NCBI GenBank assembly: GCA_031256525.1
Contig: JAIRQK010000071.1
Span: forward strand, 1 to 5,535
Direction of reading: 5' to 3'
From: Campylobacteraceae bacterium
GTDB taxonomy: Bacteria > Campylobacterota > Campylobacteria > Campylobacterales > Campylobacteraceae
DNA: 5,535 nt
Of this stretch, positions 1 through 4,798 are shown piece by piece. Numbering within the stretch: position 1 is the first letter of the stretch; every line of letters begins with the position of its first letter. The position numbers and the translations under genes are program-made. The notes beneath the pieces are model-generated. The model did not search any database. It had not been told where the DNA came from and saw nothing but the letters and a program-made list of their open reading frames with translations.

Positions 1-1387
1 AGATGCAATTTATATGATTTTTCCTCTTGTGCAAAAAAATGGGTGTTTAAAAGAGAAAAAGGCTTGTCTGTTTTATCAAATAAATCGATGTTTAGCCCCT
101 TGCGAGAAAAAAATATCTCAAGATGATTATTTAAAAATAGTAAATAGTGCGATAAGTTTGATAAATGATAGAAAGCAGATTGTAAAACTTCTTGAAGACA
201 AAATGGATAAAGCGGCAAAACTGCTAAATTTTGAAGAGGCTGGACATTTGCGAGATATGCAAATATCTATAAAAAATACTCTATATACAAATCAAATAGA
301 CATCGCAAAACTTGAAGATTTTGATATATTTGCGGTCTATTTTGAAGAAAATATCGCTTGTGGTTTAAGGCTGTTTATGAGGGACGGAAAAGTTGTATCC
401 TCTACTCATACAATTATTAATTCACAAAATGGATTTGATAAAGATGAGCTATACATAAGACTATTGTTTGAATACTATACTTTGGAAACTCCGCATTTGG
501 CTAAAAATATATTGATTGCGGATAGTATAGATGATATCAAGGATATTGAAATTGCCCTTAGCAAAAAATGTAATTTTAAATTTCATCTGCAGCACCCAAA
601 AATAGGCGAAAAAAAACATCTTTGCGAACTTGCTATAAAAAATGCAAAAGAGTTAATAAAGCAAGAGAAAAATAGAAAAAATATCAATATATTAAACGCA
701 ATTTATGAACTTTGTGAACTTGAAAATAGACCATTTGCTATAGAGATATTTGATAACTCACATATCGGCGGCGAAGCAAATGTTGGTGCACAAGTTGTTT
801 GGGAAAATGATAAATTTATCAAATCAAGATATAGACACTGTCATCTAAACGCTAATAGTGAATATTTGCAAATGAAAGAGCTTTTGATAAATCGCTCTAT
901 TCGTTTTGAAAAAGAGGCTGCACCAGAACTTTGGCTAATTGACGGTGGGGAGACTTTAAGGAAATTGGCTGAAGATATCATAGAAAGCAGTGGTGCAAAT
1001 GTCGATGTTATAGCTATCGCTAAAGAGAAAATTGATGCAAAAGCACACCGTGCAAAGGGTGGAGCAAAAGACATTATATATACTAAAAAAGGCAAAATCG
1101 TACTTGCAACAACTGATGAGAGATTACAGTTTTTACAATACCTTCGTGATGAAGCACATCGTTTTGCAATTAGTTTTCATAGAAAAACAAAACGCAAAAT
1201 GGTAACTCAAAGCTCACATCTTAAAAGTGCGGGACTTAGTGATGGAGTTATTAAAAAACTGCTTGATTTTTACGGCTCATTTGAAGAGATAAAAAAAGCA
1301 GATACAACAACACTAAACAAACTTTTCTCAAAACAGATAGCAAATAAAATTTCAGATATTATCAACACTATTTTAAAAAATAACTAA
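1..1387 (+). CDS. uvrC: UvrABC excinuclease subunit C, 5'-truncated by the window edge
   Basis: UvrC makes the two incisions flanking a DNA lesion in nucleotide excision repair, acting on the UvrB-DNA complex. The reading frame is open to the left edge (it reads DAIYMIFPL...), so the Met codon at base 14 is internal. About 460 residues are visible against roughly 600 in the family, and the N-terminal GIY-YIG domain that makes the 3' cut lies outside. Counting from the Met at base 14: four cysteines C11, C18, C26 and C30 (last part C-LFYQINR-C-LAP-C) match the iron-sulfur ligands known in E. coli UvrC. A UVR (UvrB-binding) helix pair covers about 56-91 (AAKLLNFEEAGHLRD). The RNase H-like 5' nuclease has D247 (FDNSH), D310 (LIDGG) and H382 (DEAHRFAISFHRK). 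A degenerate helix-hairpin-helix tail covers about 400-455. The gene ends TAA and overlaps the convergent phosphodiesterase gene by 4 bases. Function is certain; only the 5' end is missing. Confidence 0.97.
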   Translation, partial: DAIYMIFPLVQKNGCLKEKKACLFYQINRCLAPCEKKISQDDYLKIVNSAISLINDRKQIVKLLEDKMDKAAKLLNFEEAGHLRDMQISIKNTLYTNQIDIAKLEDFDIFAVYFEENIACGLRLFMRDGKVVSSTHTIINSQNGFDKDELYIRLLFEYYTLETPHLAKNILIADSIDDIKDIEIALSKKCNFKFHLQHPKIGEKKHLCELAIKNAKELIKQEKNRKNINILNAIYELCELENRPFAIEIFDNSHIGGEANVGAQVVWENDKFIKSRYRHCHLNANSEYLQMKELLINRSIRFEKEAAPELWLIDGGETLRKLAEDIIESSGANVDVIAIAKEKIDAKAHRAKGGAKDIIYTKKGKIVLATTDERLQFLQYLRDEAHRFAISFHRKTKRKMVTQSSHLKSAGLSDGVIKKLLDFYGSFEEIKKADTTTLNKLFSKQIANKISDIINTILKNN

Positions 1388-2121
1388 AGCTGATATTCAA
1401 ACTGTTCTGGGATATATTTAAACTTTAACTCTATTTTGTTTTCTATAACTTCATTTAAACCATAATGGCTTTGGTGAATTAAAAATCCCTCTTTGGCTTT
1501 CAAATCTTCTATTAATTTATTTGCTTGTAGATAGTTTAGATGTTTATCGCCACAGTATTCAACCGAATAACTTGCATCAACAAAAACTGCGTCCAATTCG
1601 CATTTTTGCAAAAACTCAAAACTGTTTTTTTCAATTTCACTACAATCTGTTAAATATGCTATCGTCTTACTTTCTGTTTTTATCAAATAGCCGTGTGTAT
1701 TTCTTGAATGTTTTATAGGAATTGGTGTAAATTCAACTCCTTTTATATGCACACTTTTAAACTCTTCATTTTTTACAAATTTTAGACTATGGGGTCTTTG
1801 AAAAACATCTGCAAAGCCCAATTCATCTTCTGGATGATAGCAGATAATTTCTCGTTTTGTATGTCTAAATCTCAAAAGACCATATGCATGATCACCGTGA
1901 AAATGGGTTAAAAAACAGGCAAATACCTCTTTTTCTTCCCTTATTTTTATAATCTCATCACTTCCAAAATCAATAAATATAAGCCCGTCATCAAGTTCAA
2001 TATATGCACAAGTTGGTGTGTTATATCTCTTCTCTTTTCTATATAAATTACACGCCAAACAATCACAAAAGTGTACAGGAATCCCAGCAGTATCACTTGT
2101 TCCAATAAAAACTAATTTCAC
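1384..2121 (-). CDS. PhnP-like metallo-beta-lactamase-fold phosphodiesterase (GTG start)
   Basis: This is a cytoplasmic metal-dependent hydrolase of the PhnP type. E. coli PhnP cleaves 5-phosphoribosyl 1,2-cyclic phosphate in phosphonate breakdown and also acts on 2',3'-cyclic nucleotides in vitro. With 245 residues it is close to the usual length. Counting from the GTG start (MKLVFIGTSDTAG): the signature THFHGDH gives H73, H75, D77 and H78; further ligands are H138 (PIKHSRNTHGY), D159 (LTDCSE) and H216 (LIHQSHYG). The structural zinc set of PhnP is also present: C19, C21, C24 (FCDCLAC) and H219. I chose GTG at 2121 because AAGGA lies 5 bases upstream and the protein then begins directly with the first beta strand. 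The longer TTG start at 2139 (six extra residues, MCKRKI) has no ribosome site. The gene lies 22 bases downstream of the small gene at 2144-2344, probably in the same operon. No phosphonate genes are visible, so the true substrate is open. Confidence 0.88.
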   Translation of the reverse strand: MKLVFIGTSDTAGIPVHFCDCLACNLYRKEKRYNTPTCAYIELDDGLIFIDFGSDEIIKIREEKEVFACFLTHFHGDHAYGLLRFRHTKREIICYHPEDELGFADVFQRPHSLKFVKNEEFKSVHIKGVEFTPIPIKHSRNTHGYLIKTESKTIAYLTDCSEIEKNSFEFLQKCELDAVFVDASYSVEYCGDKHLNYLQANKLIEDLKAKEGFLIHQSHYGLNEVIENKIELKFKYIPEQFEYQL

Positions 2122-2126
2122 TATTT

Positions 2127-2131
2127 TCCTT
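2127..2131 (-). promoter_or_regulatory. Ribosome binding site deciding the GTG start of the PhnP-like gene
   Basis: On the minus strand AAGGA sits 5 bases before the GTG at 2121-2119. The competing in-frame TTG at 2139-2137 is preceded only by A/T-rich sequence (AAAAAATAGTTTA) with no Shine-Dalgarno match. This site therefore supports the shorter 245-residue protein. Confidence 0.65.
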
Positions 2132-2143
2132 TTACACAATAAA

Positions 2144-2344
2144 CTATTTTTTAAATTTTTCCACCCATTCGTTGTACCAAATCTCCTGCTCTTCTTTTCT
2201 GTTTATTTTTCTTCTCAAAATAGCATCTCTGATATTTATAAGCTCTTCATCATTTAAAAAATTCATAACTTCAAGCGAAATATCCTCCTCTCCTTCATTA
2301 GCCTTAAGCAAAAACGCAATCTCTTTTAAAAGCTCTTCCTTCAT
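2144..2344 (-). CDS. Small acidic/charged protein of unknown function (66 aa)
   Basis: I do not recognise a family. The protein is predicted to be almost entirely helical and cytoplasmic. It has no signal peptide, membrane segment or cysteine. The N-terminal half is acidic (ANEGEEDISLEVMNFLNDEE), followed by IRDAILRRKINRKEEQ and an aromatic, basic tail (IWYNEWVEKFKK). The ATG at 2344 has GAGG 5 bases upstream, a proper ribosome site, and the stop is TAG. It is the first gene of a likely two-gene operon with the PhnP-like hydrolase, whose GTG follows the stop after 22 bases. Placement suggests a partner or accessory role, but nothing in the sequence proves it. The opposite strand is also open here (2172-2387), but that frame reads as a low-complexity Ser/Phe/Ile string and looks like a shadow. 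Confidence 0.75.
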   Translation of the reverse strand: MKEELLKEIAFLLKANEGEEDISLEVMNFLNDEELINIRDAILRRKINRKEEQEIWYNEWVEKFKK

Positions 2345-2360
2345 AAAAACCTCATTTGTA

Positions 2361-2390
2361 TCTATAATTTATTATTTGGTTGTATAATAA
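2361..2390 (-). promoter_or_regulatory. Possible promoter for the small-protein/PhnP-like operon
   Basis: Read on the minus strand, two -10-like hexamers lie upstream of the small gene: TATACA at 2386-2381 and TATAGA at 2366-2361. The first leaves a leader of about 30 bases; the second would start transcription almost at the ribosome site. The region is very AT-rich, so such matches are easy to find by chance and the choice is uncertain. Confidence 0.35.
2383..2388 (+). promoter_or_regulatory. Probable -10 element for the exported-protein gene
   Basis: A perfect TATAAT, preceded directly by TG, lies 29 bases before the ATG at 2418. It would give a leader of about 20-25 bases containing the AGGAG ribosome site. 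Upstream are T-rich runs (ATTTATTATTT) rather than a clear -35 hexamer, as is common for housekeeping promoters in Campylobacterota. It overlaps the distal minus-strand candidate. Confidence 0.55.
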
Positions 2391-2417
2391 CATATTTAAT
2401 TTATGATAGGAGTTTTT

Positions 2418-2741
2418 ATGAAAAAAATCTTTTTTCTAACCACAATTTTAGCAATGTCACTATTTAGTGCAACAAATGAAGAGATAATCAATCACTTTAA
2501 ATCTGTAATAAAACTTGATGGATTTGAATACAAAGTAACAACAAGAAAAAATATAGAAGGGTATCCAGGGTATGAGTTTGCAATAGTTGAAGTTTCGCAG
2601 TCAAATAATGTAACAAACAATATGCATCATGATGGAAAAACACAAAAGTTGCAAGTCATTATAAAGGATAATATCATATTTCCTGAAGCAGTTGATATTA
2701 AAAGAAATAGATCTCTATTAGAAGATTTTGTTAATAACTAA
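2418..2741 (+). CDS. Small exported protein, resembling the N-terminal domain of secreted thioredoxin-fold proteins (107 aa)
   Basis: The N-terminus MKKIFFLTTILAMSLFSA is a typical Sec signal peptide with two lysines and a hydrophobic core; cleavage is likely near residues 17-18, before TNEEI, leaving about 90 periplasmic residues. The start is the ATG at 2418, because AGGAG ends 5 bases upstream. The in-frame ATG at 2403 would place that ribosome site inside the gene and add MIGVF before the signal. The mature part has an opening helix (NEEIINHFKSVIKL), a strand segment with GYPGYEFAIVEVS, and a closing segment IIKDNIIFPEAVDIK. This recalls, from memory only, the N-terminal region of DsbC/DsbG-like exported proteins in Campylobacterota. 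There are no cysteines and no thioredoxin domain, so it is not a redox enzyme itself. It stands alone between a divergent promoter and a terminator. Function unknown. Confidence 0.82.
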   Translation: MKKIFFLTTILAMSLFSATNEEIINHFKSVIKLDGFEYKVTTRKNIEGYPGYEFAIVEVSQSNNVTNNMHHDGKTQKLQVIIKDNIIFPEAVDIKRNRSLLEDFVNN

Positions 2742-2758
2742 CAATGAAAAATGTTTAT

Positions 2759-2795
2759 AGTTTTTGCACATAAGTCGTGTGCGAAAACTGTTTTG
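2759..2795 (+). terminator. Rho-independent terminator after the exported-protein gene
   Basis: A 12-bp stem pairs 2759-2770 (AGTTTTTGCACA) with 2778-2789 (TGTGCGAAAACT). There is no mismatch and one G-U pair (2765 with 2783); the loop is the 7 bases TAAGTCG. A short T-rich tail, GTTTTGTT, follows. It begins 17 bases after the TAA at 2739-2741. It should end the exported-protein transcript and insulate the downstream two-component genes. Confidence 0.8.
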
Positions 2796-2803
2796 TTAAC
2801 AAA
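2792..2803. repeat. 12-bp perfect palindrome TTTGTTAACAAA, possible operator
   Basis: The sequence is self-complementary over 12 bases around GTTAAC and lies 51 bases before the response regulator ATG, just upstream of the probable -10 element at 2823. The position suits a binding site for a dimeric regulator, possibly this regulator itself. OmpR-type proteins usually prefer direct repeats, and AT-rich DNA yields palindromes by chance, so this is tentative. Confidence 0.35.
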
Positions 2804-2822
2804 GCATTACCAAAAAATAAGT

Positions 2823-2846
2823 TATACTTCACAAAAAATCAAAGGA
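2823..2846 (+). promoter_or_regulatory. Probable promoter -10 and ribosome site of the two-component operon
   Basis: A -10-like hexamer TATACT at 2823-2828 follows an A-rich stretch (CCAAAAAATAAG). It is followed by the ribosome site AAAGGA at 2841-2846, 7 bases before the ATG at 2854. No clear -35 is visible. The upstream hairpin terminator makes a dedicated promoter here necessary. Confidence 0.5.
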
Positions 2847-2853
2847 AAAATTT

Positions 2854-3531
2854 ATGAAAAATATCTCTATTTTGATGATTGAAGATGATGAAATTTTAGC
2901 AGGATTGTTAATTGATTTTTTAAACAAATATAACCTAAAAGTTACAAACTATTCTGACCCATACATTGGTGTAAGTGCGCTTAATGTGGAAAAATACGAC
3001 CTCTTGATACTTGACCTATCGTTGCCCGGAATGGATGGACTTGACATTTGCAAAGAGATTAGAGCTAAAAACAATATTCCCATTATTATATCTTCAGCAA
3101 GAAGTGATTTAGAGGATAAAATAATTGGGCTTGGTCTTGGTGCAGATGACTATCTTCCTAAACCTTATGAGCCAAAAGAGCTGTATGCGAGGATTATGAG
3201 TGTACTTAGAAGATATAAAGCAAACGACCAAAAAAATGAGAATATTTCACATTTTAGCTTAAATAAAAATGCAAGGACTATCACATTTAAAGGCGAAAAT
3301 TTGAAACTTACTTTAGCCGAATATGAAGTTTTATCAACTTTAGTAGAAAAAGTTGGTTGCGTCATATCGCGTAGGGATTTAATAAGACTTGCCCCTTCGC
3401 TCGGAGATGAAAGTGAAAGCAGAAGTCTTGATGTGTTAATAAGTAGAATTAGAACCAAACTCAAAGATAACTCAAAAGACCCAGAGTTTTTGCACTCAAT
3501 TAGAGGGGTTGGATATAGACTAAACCCATGA
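2854..3531 (+). CDS. OmpR/PhoB-family response regulator, ArsR (H. pylori HP0166)-like
   Basis: This is a cytoplasmic transcription regulator activated by phosphoryl transfer from the kinase encoded next. At 225 residues it has the usual length. The receiver domain (1-120) has the acidic pair D11/D12, phosphoacceptor D54 (LILDLSLPGMDG), S81 in the switch position usually held by Thr or Ser (IIISSARSD), and K103 (GADDYLPKPYEPKEL). A short linker (121-133) leads to a winged helix-turn-helix (about 134-225). Its recognition helix is SESRSLDVLISRIRTKL and its wing ends IRGVGYRL. The stretches VTNYSDPYIGVSALN and IPIIISSARSDLEDKI agree strongly with my memory of H. pylori ArsR, the acid-response regulator, which is unrelated to the arsenic repressor of the same name. 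Its stop overlaps the kinase start (ATGA), so the two are translationally coupled. A probable promoter and palindrome precede it, leaving room for autoregulation. Confidence 0.94.
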   Translation: MKNISILMIEDDEILAGLLIDFLNKYNLKVTNYSDPYIGVSALNVEKYDLLILDLSLPGMDGLDICKEIRAKNNIPIIISSARSDLEDKIIGLGLGADDYLPKPYEPKELYARIMSVLRRYKANDQKNENISHFSLNKNARTITFKGENLKLTLAEYEVLSTLVEKVGCVISRRDLIRLAPSLGDESESRSLDVLISRIRTKLKDNSKDPEFLHSIRGVGYRLNP

Positions 3532-4763
3532 AATACTCTTTAAAACTCAAAATTTCACTACTCTTTATATCTGCATTTATTAGTATTGTGATGATAGCCC
3601 TATTCTCTTTTGTGCAAATCTCGCATGACAACAAAAGAACATTGGCAAGATATACTTATCTATCCCTATCTAACGCTATCGATAAGCGTTCAAAAACTAT
3701 GGATTTTGATACTTTTACAAATGCAGGATTTACAAAAATAGACAATAAAACTCTCACACAAACACTCATAAAAAATGCGGATTTTGATTCAAAAAATAGT
3801 AAATTTCCATTTAAAGATATAGGACACATTAAGAGAATATATAAACCAAAGTTTGTAGAACATAATAGAGAACACTATCTTTTAATTTCAGTAAATGATG
3901 AAATTTTAGCCTTTAGTATCCCAACTTTTGGAAACAATAATATATTTATACCTTTAGTATTTTCTCTCATTGCACTTTTACTTTTAGCCCTTTATATTGC
4001 AACTTTAAAAAGCATAAGACCACTTGGTATTTTACGAAACAAAATAAAGGAGTTTAGCGAAGGAAACAATGAGATAGACTGCAAAATAGAAGGAAGCGAC
4101 GAGATAGCAGAAATCGCAAACGAGTTTGATGGTGCTGTGAAAAAAATAAAAGCTCTCAGCCATTCAAGACAACTATTCTTAAGAAATATTATGCACGAAT
4201 TTAAAACTCCAATCACAAAAGGGAAATTATCAACCGAACTACTTGAAGATAGTGAGTATAAAAACATATTAAAAAAAGCTTTTCAAAGACAAGAGTTTTT
4301 GCTAAATGAGTTTTTGCGGATAGAGCAACTTGGAACTGGTGAACTTAAGATGGATAATGAGGAGTATTTTTTAAGAGATATTATCGACCATTCTCTTGAT
4401 ACAATTGGTGAAAATGCCAAAAATATAGAGGTTGATATTGAAGATATAAAAATTTATGCAGATTTTGACCTTTTTGCAACTGTACTGAAAAATTTGCTTG
4501 ATAACGCTCTTTTATATGGTGATGACCACAAAGCAAAAATTTTGACAAACAACAACCAAATTATCATTAAAAATATTGGCAAAAAACTCGAATTTAATCT
4601 TGAAAAATACAAAGAACCATTTTTCTTGCAAGGAAAAAAACAAAAAGAGTCTCGTGGGCTTGGATTTGGGCTATTTATATCTATTCATTTAGTAGAACTT
4701 CACAAAATGAAAATTAACTACTCACACATAAACAACGAAAGTATATTTACCATAACGATATAA
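3528..4763 (+). CDS. ArsS-family membrane sensor histidine kinase
   Basis: This is the partner kinase of the preceding regulator: it senses an envelope or periplasmic signal and phosphorylates the regulator. Its 411 residues contain: membrane segment 1 at about 8-30; a periplasmic sensor of about 108 residues (31-138); membrane segment 2 at about 139-159; a HAMP-like linker at about 160-212 (SIRPLGILRNKIKEFSEGN, then DEIAEIANEFDGAV); an H-box with phosphoacceptor H223 (NIMHEFKTPITKGKL); and an ATPase domain with N-box N322/N326 (KNLLDNALLYG), F-box (YKEPFF) and G2 box (RGLGFGLFISIHLV). The usual DxGxG G1 box is reduced to NIGKKL at about 349-354, which I believe is a habit of the ArsS family. 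Periplasmic histidines H33, H100, H112 and H116 are candidate pH-titrating residues, given the acid sensing known for H. pylori ArsS. The ATG overlaps the regulator's TGA and no own ribosome site is evident at normal spacing. Confidence 0.93.
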   Translation: MKYSLKLKISLLFISAFISIVMIALFSFVQISHDNKRTLARYTYLSLSNAIDKRSKTMDFDTFTNAGFTKIDNKTLTQTLIKNADFDSKNSKFPFKDIGHIKRIYKPKFVEHNREHYLLISVNDEILAFSIPTFGNNNIFIPLVFSLIALLLLALYIATLKSIRPLGILRNKIKEFSEGNNEIDCKIEGSDEIAEIANEFDGAVKKIKALSHSRQLFLRNIMHEFKTPITKGKLSTELLEDSEYKNILKKAFQRQEFLLNEFLRIEQLGTGELKMDNEEYFLRDIIDHSLDTIGENAKNIEVDIEDIKIYADFDLFATVLKNLLDNALLYGDDHKAKILTNNNQIIIKNIGKKLEFNLEKYKEPFFLQGKKQKESRGLGFGLFISIHLVELHKMKINYSHINNESIFTITI

Positions 4764-4798
4764 TTTGCAGTTGCGATTTTGCTTTAATATACAAAAAA
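4764..4798. other. Convergent intergenic gap without a clear terminator
   Basis: Only 35 bases separate the kinase TAA from the moeA stop on the other strand. I see at most a 3-bp GCA/TGC pairing here and no convincing hairpin with a T-tract, so transcripts from the two sides may run into each other. Confidence 0.5.

Noticed and set aside
841..1095. 84-codon open frame on the minus strand inside uvrC
   Set aside because: It lies wholly within conserved uvrC nuclease-domain sequence on the other strand, and its translation has no recognisable domain. It is a shadow.
1521..1718. 65-codon plus-strand frame inside the PhnP-like gene
   Set aside because: It is antisense to a gene with complete metal-binding motifs; there is no ribosome site or family resemblance.
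2122..2139. TTG start for the PhnP-like gene (251 residues)
   Set aside because: No ribosome site precedes it, whereas the GTG at 2121 has AAGGA at 5-base spacing and starts at the conserved first strand.
2018..2387. Two plus-strand frames (2018-2257 and 2172-2387) rich in Ser, Phe, Leu and Ile across the small-protein gene and the PhnP-like start
   Set aside because: They look like hydrophobic membrane peptides, but that is the expected reverse reading of Lys/Glu-rich helices. The minus-strand genes have good ribosome sites and better composition.
2403..2417. Upstream in-frame ATG for the exported protein
   Set aside because: It would place the AGGAG ribosome site inside the coding region and add MIGVF before a complete signal peptide.
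3165..3464. 99-codon minus-strand frame inside the response regulator
   Set aside because: It is antisense to conserved receiver and winged-helix sequence, with Ser/Leu-rich low-complexity composition and no family match.
3992..4267. 91-codon minus-strand frame inside the kinase
   Set aside because: It is antisense to the HAMP and H-box coding region; it is a shadow.
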